DNA from: Nyssa sinensis
Taxonomy: Eukaryota; Streptophyta; Magnoliopsida; Cornales; Nyssaceae
Length of the DNA: 64,000 nucleotides
Assembly: GCA_008638375.1 (NCBI GenBank)
Contig: CM018048.1
Span: forward strand, 53,168,347-53,232,346
Direction of reading: 5' to 3'
The position numbers and the translations under genes were made by a program. Below the pieces are notes generated by a model. That model was not told the DNA's origin, searched no databases, and saw only the letters and a list, made by a program, of their open reading frames with translations. Below, one piece after another: positions 47,885 through 58,400 of the stretch. Each line of letters begins with the position of its first letter. Within the stretch, counting starts at the first letter, position 1.

Positions 47885-50005
47885 CCACACAATGTGTACA
47901 ATTTAAAAAAAAAACAAGGGAGCTGAGATGTAAAGCTTGTAACAAAAAAATTGGCCACATTTATAATTTCCTAGAAACTGGCCCCAGTACAAAGAGAACA
48001 CTTTTTTTTTTTTGGTAAGTCAAATTTATTAAAGAAACCAAAGCAGAAAGAAAAAAACACAAAGGAAACAAAACAGAAAGGCAAACAACCAACAAACCAC
48101 AGAGGAACACATTAATCATTATGGTTTCACTATCTTCAACTCATCAAACTTCATGCTTATTTCAAGTCCATACTGAGCAACCAATTATGGCCTTAAGAGT
48201 GCTGTTATTATCTAGTTTAAAAAAATGTAAAAGCCACATTAAAAAAAAGGGCTACAGATCTATGTTTTAGAAAGCCGAAGATTGTGCTATAGAAACTGAG
48301 AATATTAGATTCATTAACAAAGATAAATTCTACACTTCAAGGTTGTTGTCGAAAGTATTTTCGAGAATGAAAAAGATATATTATTCTCTGTAGGAGATCA
48401 ATATTTATAGTCACGACTTACAAGTAAATAATGAAACTATCTTAAATTAATTCCTACAATCAATCAATCAATCTAATGCCTAAATTAAGTTACAAATTAA
48501 GTCAATATTTACAACACTCCCCTTTAAGCTGGAGAGTATATATCTATAACTCTTAGCTTGCTATAAATAGAGTAGTAGCAGTCTTTGGTAAAGCTTTGGT
48601 AAAGACATCGGCAAGTTGACTACCAAAAGGAATAAACGAAGTGGTGATTTTCTTGGACTCTACTTTAGATTGAATGAAATAACAATATGCTTGGTCCGTT
48701 CATTGAAACCCTTCAATTTTGTATTGGTCAATGATCCGATAAAAAATATATATTTGTTGTCCTTGGTGTCCAATTTATCAATCATGATGGGACAAAGAAG
48801 TTGCAAGAGCAAAGATTTGTGAAGCAAGAGAAGCTGACCGAGACTGGCTAGGCTGAGGGAGCTGAGGGTGACAAGAGGCTGGGCTGAGGAGGCCGAGAGG
48901 TGCCGAAGGAGCCAAAAGGGGTCAAGGGAGATGAGAGGCACCGAGAAAAAGAAGCTATGGTTTAGAAAACCTGTTCTGATACTATGTTGAAGGTATTTAG
49001 AGAATGAAAAAGATATATTCTTCTCTCTAGGAGGTCAATATTTATAGTCACAACTTCCAAGTAAATAAGAAAATTATCCTAAATTAATTCCTACAATCAA
49101 TCAATAAATTAATCTAATGCCTAAATTAAGCTACAGATTAAATCAATATTTACAACAGTTGTGAAGACATAATATGCTTATTCAAAGTAAAAAGAGGTAC
49201 ATGTGCTTCCCATGTATAGTCTAGAAACTTTTAACTCCCTTGAACTTCACTAATGGTAAAATATTTTAGGTTCCTCAAATATAAAACTTCACAAATTCAA
49301 TATAACAAAAAAATGGTCAGAAGATGGAAGCCACATGTGAAGGAATTGTGATATTGATTGATTGTAGTAAAAGCAGAATGGAGCCAAAAACCAAAGCAAC
49401 AACCATAATTAAAGTACTAAAATATTATATTCCACATTTTCTCTAGAATCTCCTCTCCGGGTGCCGGGAGGGTAGATCAGAAACAAACCTAATTTTTGCA
49501 TTATTTTTGTTCAAAGTGACTACTCTCGTACTCTAAACTATGAAGTCTAACCTGCATTCTCCTGCATAACATCCTGAGTATCTTAAGAACTACTGTCGCT
49601 GAAAACTGAACAAATTACATTGTAAAATATAATAGAACAATCATAGGGATGATACACTTTTAGCATTACACAGAAAAACACACTCATTCTCGTAATCTTG
49701 TGACGCTCAAATGCAAGTAAAATAATCAATGAGGTAAACTATCAAAAGATTAAATCAACGAAGGATGGAAGTGAATTCTCTAGTCACCTGAGGTAATACG
49801 GGAATTCGTCAAATATTATTTTGCTGTTTCTGCCGTCAACAATTAGTCTCAGTATTTCTTGCTCCATCCTATCTGCGGTAATGGTGTTTGCAGAGGAACT
49901 ACCACCAGTCCATTTGCTTACGGTCTGTCCTGAAGCCAATCCAAACCCTACTCCAACACCTATTCCAACGCTCAAAGCGGACATCAGAATATGTTTCTGT
50001 TCCAT
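39353..50005 (-). CDS. Plant AAA-type ATPase, DAA1/At1g64110 group (contains frameshifts)
   Basis: A P-loop ATPase with a C-terminal AAA module of the Msp1/katanin-like class. Exons (minus): 50005-49788, 46901-46780, 46681-46593, 46520-46485, 46190-46097, 44098-44056, 43932-43835, 43069-43005, 42837-42340, 42260-42173, 42079-41940, 41502-40935, 40550-40412, 40332-40264, 40146-40024, 39466-39353. The N-terminus MEQKHILMSALSVGIGVGVG fits a membrane anchor. Then SEQTRVLLTSAA, VLYLRDVEKLLF, LILGSR, GPPGTGKT (Walker A, about 565), FVDEVDSMLGQR (Walker B), ATNRPFDLDEAIIRRFERR (sensor and arginine-finger region), and C-terminal QLSYFL. The restored length is about 834 residues, as in Arabidopsis relatives. 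Oddities: frame breaks near 42557 (+1), 41083 (-1) and probably 42007 (-1), and pore-loop TSKWFGE reads TSKSFGE. The cellular role is uncertain. Confidence 0.93.
39979..40014. repeat. (AG)n microsatellite beside an AAA splice donor
   Basis: Thirty-six bases of AG alternation. In the AAA transcript this is a (CT)18 run starting about 9 nt after the donor of the exon 40146-40024. Confidence 0.95.
44520..44546. repeat. (TA)n microsatellite in AAA intron
   Basis: About 26 bp of TA alternation in the intron between exons 5 and 6. Similar tracts occur near 43325. Confidence 0.85.
44670..45230 (-). mobile_element. RTE-type LINE, 3' fragment, in AAA intron 5
   Basis: On the minus strand the decayed reading resembles the C-terminal end of plant RTE reverse transcriptases: pieces such as RMLIYRYVVRQEKIELK, then DKMREYQLR and FGHVQQRPINA. 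It is followed by the characteristic tail GGATTCATGTAATCAACCCCC, GGGATAAGG and GTTGAGTTGAG repeats. In-frame stops are present, so it is dead. It lies in sense orientation within the intron at 44099-46096. Confidence 0.75.
45765..45925. mobile_element. possible tRNA-derived SINE fragment
   Basis: Contains GAGTGGTATCTCC and GGTTCAAGTCG, which resemble degenerate A and B boxes of a tRNA-derived promoter. Its ends cannot be fixed, and a chance match is possible. Confidence 0.3.
48001..48110 (-). repeat. retroposon-like poly-T end in AAA intron 1
   Basis: A T-run followed by GGTAAGTCAAATTTATTAAAG and a purine-rich stretch. It looks like the poly-A end of a minus-strand LINE or SINE. Confidence 0.4.
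48347..49157 (-). mobile_element. internally deleted Copia-type LTR element
   Basis: An 811 bp element in AAA intron 1. The LTRs are 48347-48516 (170 bp) and 48985-49157 (173 bp), both TG..CA and largely alike. A 5 bp target duplication GTTGT flanks it at 48342-48346 and 49158-49162. On the minus strand the sequence after the first LTR reads TAGTATCAGAAC, close to the tRNA-iMet primer site TGGTATCAGAGC. AAAGGGGAG just before the second LTR is a polypurine tract. The only coding relic is the end of a Copia RNase H (FIPFGSQLADVFTKALPK). It is non-autonomous. Confidence 0.9.
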
Positions 50006-50720
50006 AGCTTCTATGTTCTAGATCTTAAATCTCTCGGAAAAAAATTTACCCGTGGAGCGCCAAGAACACAGAAATTGCAAAAAGGGGAACAATATTTTCT
50101 TTTCTCTGTTTTTCACTCGAATCTGTAACAGGAAATTCAATGTCCGTGCAACAAATGAAACACAATTTGAATTCCACCGAAAATGAAAGATTTGTCACCA
50201 ACTCAATCTCTCTGCTATAAGAGATTAACTTAAATCTTAGATTGACGTCTTGAAATATCAAATCAACGTACCAAACAGACGTTAACCGCCATAACCGTTC
50301 AAATTCTCGCTGATACAAAGAAGAAAGCAGAAAAACACGCTTTATAGAACCTTTCTCTCTCAGCGACTGCTTTGCACGTTACTGCGAACCCTTGAAAAGA
50401 AAACCAGAACCCCAAGCCCTCGGGGAGAGTCCGATAACGAAAAAAAAAGTGCCTGAAATTTGAATTTTTGCAGGAAAGAAGGAAAATTAAACCAGACGTT
50501 CAATTTCCTTGATTTCGACACAAAATTAGAAAATTATTTCCTCTGTCTCAAAGTTCAGTTTACTCTTACTCTCTCTCTCTCTCTAAAATTTCTCTCTCAC
50601 GACGATTTTTCGTGACTACAGTTCGTTCCTCTCTCTTTAAAATTTGTGTTAACGGTTAATTCATCCTCTCTCTCTCTCTCTCTCAATTTTTTGCTGACTT
50701 ACTCTCGTTATCGCTCTCCG
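50006..50720 (-). other. leader region of the AAA gene
   Basis: About 0.7 kb between the start codon and a TATA-like site. On the transcript it would be rich in GA repeats (CT on the plus strand near 50571 and 50671). A 5' UTR intron is possible but cannot be fixed. Confidence 0.45.
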
Positions 50721-50724
50721 GACC

Positions 50725-50732
50725 TATTTATA
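50725..50732 (-). promoter_or_regulatory. probable TATA box of the AAA gene
   Basis: The minus strand reads GCTATAAATAGG, a near-consensus plant TATA box. It lies about 720 bp upstream of the start codon. Confidence 0.55.
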
Positions 50733-50739
50733 GCGTCCA

Positions 50740-52431
50740 AGACAAGTGGATCTCTCGCGGCCCGAAAACTCTGCACAAAAGTAGTGACTTAGGGAGGTTA
50801 AGTTTTTCACGGCGACGACGACAGAAGGGTACTCAACGGCGGAGAGAGTCTTTTAATAGCCGGGGAGAGGCGGTGGCAGCGTAGAGTTGGTTCCCGCTTT
50901 TTCGGGCCTTTTAAAAGAGAGAGAGGGGATCGGTGGAATGAGTGGGGTACACTTTACGAGGTTTAACGTGTCACTTATTTGACGATTTGACGTCTGCGTG
51001 AGGAGAGACTGCGCGAATGAAGCCGCTACACTGGATGATTTCTCTTTTGCTTTGTTGCTCTACCATACTAGGATTGTGCACGAATTTCGGGATTCGTGGG
51101 AGAAATCAACCTTCTCTATTTTTATTTTATCTTGTTACACATTCATCCTTCAAATGGTGACGTGTCCGTCGAGTTTAACTTGGATCCGAAAATTTTTTCA
51201 TTATTCTCGAATCATCTTAGTTTGCGACCAAATAATATATCATACGTGCACCACTGAATCCGTGTACCAAACTGAGCCTAGAAGCTACATTACACCTCTT
51301 TTAAACCCAGATAAATCAAACTAGAAATTTTTAGCTTTACCTTACTGATTTTGCTTTTGATACATGGCTGCGCTCTTGGCACAAGTGGTAATATCTTAAG
51401 ATTACAACACAGTTGAAAAGAATGTGCAGCTAAAATATAACGTGATTGTATAATTGGTGTCTTGGTTTAGTAATAAATTGATAATTATTACAGAGATTAT
51501 TAGCGTTCAAATTTCATCGCTTGTTAGAAAAAGGGAATGAAAGAAAAGAAAAGTACAACTTGAAGTTGATGATAAGGAGTCGGTGACTAACAATCCGTTT
51601 AGAGGGAAGGAGAAGAGAAGATTAATAAATTTTGACAGTTTTCAAACATTTATCTACACGACCCTGCTATTAGGACATGAGGGCAGGACTTGAAACCTTA
51701 CCCCATGTCCCTTAATTTGGCACCACTAGTATGGTACAAGGGTAGGGCTGTTCCCCTCCATTTTTGCAACTTTCAGTTCACAATATCATGCTCAATCTAA
51801 ATCAAAAAGTGCACTCAACAGAAACATATATATAGCACCCAAAGTAAGACGCACATATCTAATTCATCAAATTCATAAGATCAACTTCAGCAATTTGATC
51901 ACAGGCATGGTTTTGATTTTTGATTTTCAACTATTATCAATACTAAGGCTGAAAGTGGAGGAGGAGGTTAAATGTTGCAGAGTAGTCCGCAAGCCATCTG
52001 GTAGCTCTGAATGTCCATGATTTCTCAAAGATTCATGTTAGTGACACCCAGTAGCTGGACCAAGGGATTAATAGTGGCAACAACTCCACCTTAAAGCAAT
52101 GGCTTCATGTTGTAGACACAGATTCTTGCCATAAAATAATTTGCACAAAATTAATTTGAAGGGATACCTAAATACACCAGAATATATGTTCTATATAACA
52201 AAAAAAGAAAAGAAAAGAGAATGCTGTTTGAAGAAACAAAAATGGTGTGGCATTAGAATTGAACAGTCCAATACCTGTCAAATAATTGAGTCTCAAATTG
52301 TTATGAATAAGTAGCACATGCCCATGGGCGTGAAAATGCAACCACAACCACGTGGCATTTTGCTGCAGTAAAACACACCCTCAAAATGCATAGTTGCACA
52401 CAATGTCTCAATCTATCACCTGAGGATTGAA
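50740..52431. other. intergenic DNA between KUP and AAA genes
   Basis: 50.74-51.0 kb is GC-richer and probably upstream promoter DNA of the AAA gene. The part next to 52432 should include the KUP 3' UTR. No further gene was found; a 108-codon frame at 50998-51324 shows no domain. Confidence 0.5.
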
Positions 52432-55400
52432 TTACACATAGTAGTTCATGCCCACCCCAATCAAACTGATATGAGGAATGGTCAAGGTCACAATAGGTGC
52501 CCGGCAGTTTTTACGCAAGAAAGAGTATGCTATGTCGATTATGAATTTCTTTGAGTACGATGAATTCCTTCTTGCCTTTACACGGGAATGACCGATTATA
52601 TATGCTACTCCAGCATGCTTAGCTTCCACTATCTCAGAGAGCTCTTCCTTGACATGTGGATCCATGCGATCTGTATCTGGCAATTTAAACTGCATGTGGC
52701 GCCTGTGGCTCAGTTGGGGTGATTCCTGCTCATACATTGCCTGCAACTTCTGCAGTGTAGCAGACTTGCCATTGGTCACGGTGGCAGGGGACCTTGAACT
52801 GCTGCTTTCTTCAGTGCCAGCACATTCTGATATCACCAATCTTGTCCCAAACTTTTCAGAGGTCCTCACAACTGCCATCCGGCCATCCACAGACCCATCC
52901 ATAGTTCCAGAACCTTCAGCTTCCAGTCTGATGAACTCTGCTATGCACATTACAAGATGGTTCTCAAAATCTTCATCTTCCTTGTGGACATCTTTATAAC
53001 CATATCGAACAATGCAACGATACATCCGGTAAGCTTTCGGGCCAATCCGACCAATGAGATATCGTTCTTTATCGGAGACGTGAGGAACAAGAACAGACTT
53101 GATACATACAAAGATCACCACCTGGTGAATAGCTGGTAAGTTTGTCACAAAATGGGAGAAGATGGCTGGGACTCCAGTTACTAACTCAGTGTAAATGAGG
53201 CCTATCCCAGGGACCCTTACAATCCCAAGACTGGGACCTAATGTGAGGATCCATTTCATGGATACCTTGTTTTGTAGGTCATACAAATACTTCCGCCTCG
53301 CACCATAGTGCCACACATACGTAACTATCATGAAAACCGAAGAGAGCACCAGTGGAACCCATCCACCTTGAGGAATTTTCATACAACAAGATGAGAGGTA
53401 GAGGATCTCAATTGATCCAAAGAATAAGAGGAATCCAAGGGCAAGTATGAGATTTTTGCACCGTGCAAAGATGATGACTAATGACATCAAACATGTTGTC
53501 ACAAATGCGTCAGCAATGTATGCAATCCCTGAAATTAAGATATAACATCAATAGATTCAATACAAAAGATGTGACTTTTAGCATATTTGATAACTATTCT
53601 TTGACAAAATAATGTATAACCCAGAATTCCCACCAACTAAATAATCCAAACTGACATTGAGCATTTTATATTGACATTAAACATACTTTTCCTGACCAGA
53701 ATAGGGAATGAGAGATGAGACACGCAGGAATAGTTGAGCACATCAAGTTGGACCACTCCAGAGGTAAAAACTCTGAGGCTTTAAGTATGGCATTTACATC
53801 ACATGGATTGGTGAGGGATCCTGCGGTAATCATCCTGTTCTGAGTGTCTCTTAAGTGACATGGATAGATCAAAAACTCCTCTTAACTTTTATTTCCCATA
53901 ATTTTTCTCCATTCAAAAATAATGATATTGCGAGACAAACAGACACACAAACACAAAGTCAACTAATATATATCCAGATGGAATAAGATATACACACACA
54001 CACATACAAGCAAGCACATAAATACCATTTCTGCAAGATGATTGAACAATATTAAATCATAATATTAGGTGGGTAAGAGAAGCTTATTCACCAAATTTTA
54101 GCATCTTGATGAATATTTCCAGATCCCCTAAGCAGCAAATGTTCAATATAGGCGCATTCAAATTCAAATTTTCTTCTTGAGTGAAACATGAATATCAGTT
54201 TTTACCATCATTTATTTATTTATTTGACAGGTAAGTGGTCCTTGGGGTGGGAGTTGACCTTGGGAACTTGGGCATATTACCCAAGCCTGTTTCCAACTAG
54301 GGTTTTTAACCATCATTAATACTTTATTGTTTAGATTTACACTAGTTACAATTTATTTGCTGCTGCTAAATGCATAAAGACATTGTTTCAAATCCAGTTG
54401 CGAGATCCCATCATGTACTAATCAAAAGATTTCAGGATAAAATACTACAGATTCTAAAATGAAAAGAATTTAACCATGTTTGCTTTAAAGACTTGGCATC
54501 TATATAGATACGCACACAGATTGACCCGAGCAACCTTAGATTTGAAGTATTGAATGTTTTTAATGAAAGAAGAATTACCATAAGCATTTCTCATAAGGGT
54601 TGTCTTTTGGAAACCAACTGTGACAGCCACACTGAGAATCATAAGGATCCAGTTCATTTCTGGAATGTACACCTGACCATCAATCCATCTTGATTTGTGT
54701 ACAACCTTGATGCGGGGAAAACATCCTAATGCACGGCATTGTTTGACAATTGAGAATGTCGAAGAGATGACAGCCTGACTGGCCACAATTGCAGCCAAAG
54801 TTGCCACCACAAAAACTGGCCAAAATACTGGATCTGTGAAACACAAGAACATCGTCTATGACATTAACAACTTTCTTCATAAATTATTCATAAAGTGACC
54901 TGAAGAGATACCATGAATAATTTAAATGAGCCTTTTCTGGTTCAAAAATGATGAAGGAGAAGAAACTCAGGTTAACAGAAAAAGCTCGTTTATATTTATG
55001 GGCAGAAGCTTTCTAAGTGAGGAACATTGCTGCTGAATGGGTCCATTCCCCCTATATGAACACCGGATGGATTTATCCTAAGAACACATCCCCCCGCCTC
55101 CCCAGGGGGGCATGGGCACGCACCCAACTATTGTTTCATGCCTTTGTTGGACTGCACCTCAAGGACGTTAAGAATCGCTTAGCTATGCATAGTGCTTGTT
55201 ATACTTTACCTGGAATTGATGCATAAAAGCTTGAAGATATAGCAGATAAATTCTTCGAAAGGAATGCAGCCTGCCCCATATATTGAAGCACCAGACAGGG
55301 GTAGACAACACAAGAAAATGAAACCTGCAATAGCAATAAATCTGTAGGCCGTTACTTGCATTGGTCAGCCAAGAATATAAAGAGAAGCACAATAACAAAA

Positions 55401-58400
55401 AAAAGAAAAGAAAACTGGAACAGTAAAAATGAAGCACTAGAAGTCGGTTCAAGTTGCTGGGTACAATTCCGCGGCCCTCGAATGAAATTATCTACAAATT
55501 CACTCATCACCGTATCATGAAGCAGCAGGAACCCTTCCCTTTCAAATGTTCAAACCACAGATACATCATAAGAACTAAGAAGATTTGGATCCACCAGCCC
55601 ATGAGTTCAGGATGTCAGCAGACTAACATTTCCATTAACAAATAATTTGGCAGGATTGGAGTTAACTCAAACTACAAGTTCAGGCATTCGGCAGGCAAAA
55701 GTTTCCGTTAATGGGCAACTTAACTTGAGCTGCAGGAGATCAGGAAGTATGGGGTGACAAAATTTAAGTTGAACTTGTGTACTTTCTTAGGCTAACCTTA
55801 ATCTGTAACAATAGTTTATATCAGTAATCTTCTTTTCTTTTATGAAAATAAGCTAGGATGCAATGATTCACAATCAACTATTCCTAACTCCATGATATGG
55901 AAGCACTAAAAACTTTTAATGGAGATAGGCACCGGGCCAAAATGGTTTCACTATGGCATTCCTTCAGAAATGTTGGAGGTTGTGAAAAGAGATGTGATGG
56001 CATTTATTCGGCATTTTCATGAGCATGGGGTTTTTTAGAAGAGTTTGAATGCATCATTCATTGCTTTGATCCCGAAGAAAGAGGGAGCGGAGAGTATTTG
56101 GGACTATAGGCCAATTAGCTTGGTGGGAAGCATTTATAAGTTATTGGCTAAAGTGTTGGGATGTAGGTAGAGGAGAGTTTTGAGCAGTCTCATTTCAGAT
56201 AACCAGAATGCTTTTGTGGGTGGAAGATAGATTACGGATGAAGTGTCGATTGCAAATGAATGCATTGATTCTAGGAGTAGGGGAGGACTGGGGGGCTTGG
56301 TGTGCAAGTTAGATGTTAAGAAAACCTATGATCATGAAAATTGAGATTTTTTGTTGTTCAAGCTGAAGAAGATGAATTTTGGAGTGAAGTGGCAAGTGGC
56401 AAGGATGGATCAGGTGATGCATATCTACAGTCTCTTTCTCAATATTAATGAATTTTTTTTTATAGGTCTCCTGTATTGGTGAATGATGATGCAACGAGTT
56501 TTTTTCCACAATTCTAGAGGTGGTAGACAGGGAGATCCGCTCTCACCCTTTTTGCTTGTTATAGTGATTGAGGATTTAGTAGGATGATGGCAAAGCAGTG
56601 GCTGGAGGCTTGATGGAGGGCTTTGTTATGGGTAGTAGAGGGGATGAAGGGGCTATTAAGATTTCTCATCTTTTATTTGTATACCTTGATTTTTTGTGGA
56701 GTGGAGGAGGAACAGTTGAGATATTTGCAATGTGTGTTGGTGTGTTTTGAGGCATTATCGGGATTGAAAATTAATCTAGCAAAGAGTGAAATTATTCTAG
56801 TAAGGAAAGTGGAAGAGGTGGCTAGCTTAGCATGGAATTTATGATGTAGGGTGAGATCCTTTCCGGCAACATATTTGGGAATACCTTTGGGTGCAAGTTC
56901 GAGGAACAAAGCCTATATGGGATCCAATCATTGATCATTTTCAAAGGCGTTTGGTAGGGAAGAAGCATTATCTGTCAGAGGGAGGCAAGCTAACTTTGAT
57001 CAAGATCACTTTAGTGGGCCTTCCGACATACTTTATGTTTCTATTTTCAATTCCAACTTTGGTTGAGAAGAGATTAGACAAAATATTAAGGAATTTCCAA
57101 TGGGAAGGAAAGGATGGGGAGAAGAAAATGCATTTGGTGAATTGAAACAAAATTCACATGTCATTAAAGGATGGGGGTTTGTGAGTGATAAAGCCTTACT
57201 AGGCAAATGAGATAGATGATTGCGGGTGTTTAATAAAGCCTTACTAGGCAAGTGGTTATGGAGGTTTGCGGTGGAGATAGATGATTTGTAGAGAAGGGCA
57301 ATTGAAGCCAAATATGGGTGTGAGCTAGATGGGTGGATGACAAATGAGGTGGAGGGACCTTTGGGAGGGAGTCTTTGGAGACACGTTAAAAGAGGCTAGG
57401 AGTACTTTAATGATTGGGTAGCTTTTGTTATTGGGAGCAGGGGGGAGGTGAGGTTTTCGGAGGCAAGGGTGTATCGAGATGGCTTTAAAAGAGAAATTTC
57501 CTACTCTTTACCATTTGGCATTGAACCCGGAGGCAAGGGTGGTGGATTATCTTAGACCCTCAGTGGATGGTATAGTATTGGAGTCGTGCTTTCGGAGAGA
57601 CTTCCAAGATTGGAAGATGGAGGAGGTAATGTCCTTTTTGGATCATATTCACAAATTCATGCCAATGGGAGAAGGTTTAGATCGACTTGTGTGGCGGAAG
57701 GAGGGGCATAAGAGGTTCATTGTCAACTCATACTACAAGGAGTTGGCTAGGACAGACAAACGGAGCTTTCTATGGAAAAGTGATTTAGAGTACAAAAGGC
57801 CCATTAAAAACTATGTTTTTCACTTGGTTCAATGCGTGGGTTTCGGGTCTCACTATGGATAATCTCCAAAAGCGAGGATTCCACCTTGTGGGGAGATATT
57901 GCATGTGCTTGAAGGAGGACAGAAGCCACTAACCATCTTTTCCTTCATTGCTCTTGTGCGAGGGAGATTTGAAATCTTGTGTTGTCTTTGTTTGGATGTA
58001 ATTAGGTGATGAACTTGTTGATAGTGGATTTTTTGCAAGGGTGGCTAGGAGGTGGAGGAAGGAGACAAGGAAAAAAGATTGGAAAATTACTCCCATTTGT
58101 TTGTTTTAGTGGTTATGGAGAAAAAGAAATCAGAACACTTTTGAGGGAGGGACACTGGATATATGTAGATTTAAGGATATTTTTTTTGAAAATATTGTAT
58201 TTCTAGAGTACTATGAGACTCTAGTTTTGTGAGTCTATTTTTTGTACATGGGTGCACTCCCCCTGGGCGTCTTTAATGAATACTTTACTTATAAAGAAAA
58301 AAGATATCTAATTATTGACACCATAATCCCTCATTTGTAGTATTATCCGTAACTTTCAGGGCATCCAATGATTTAAAGTCAAACATGGTCAATATATCCA

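Noticed and set aside
52649..52999. Plus-strand open frame of 116 codons
   Set aside because: Shadow of the last KUP exon.
57479..57862. Open frame of 127 codons as an independent gene
   Set aside because: It falls within the decayed LINE and reads as part of its C-terminal region.
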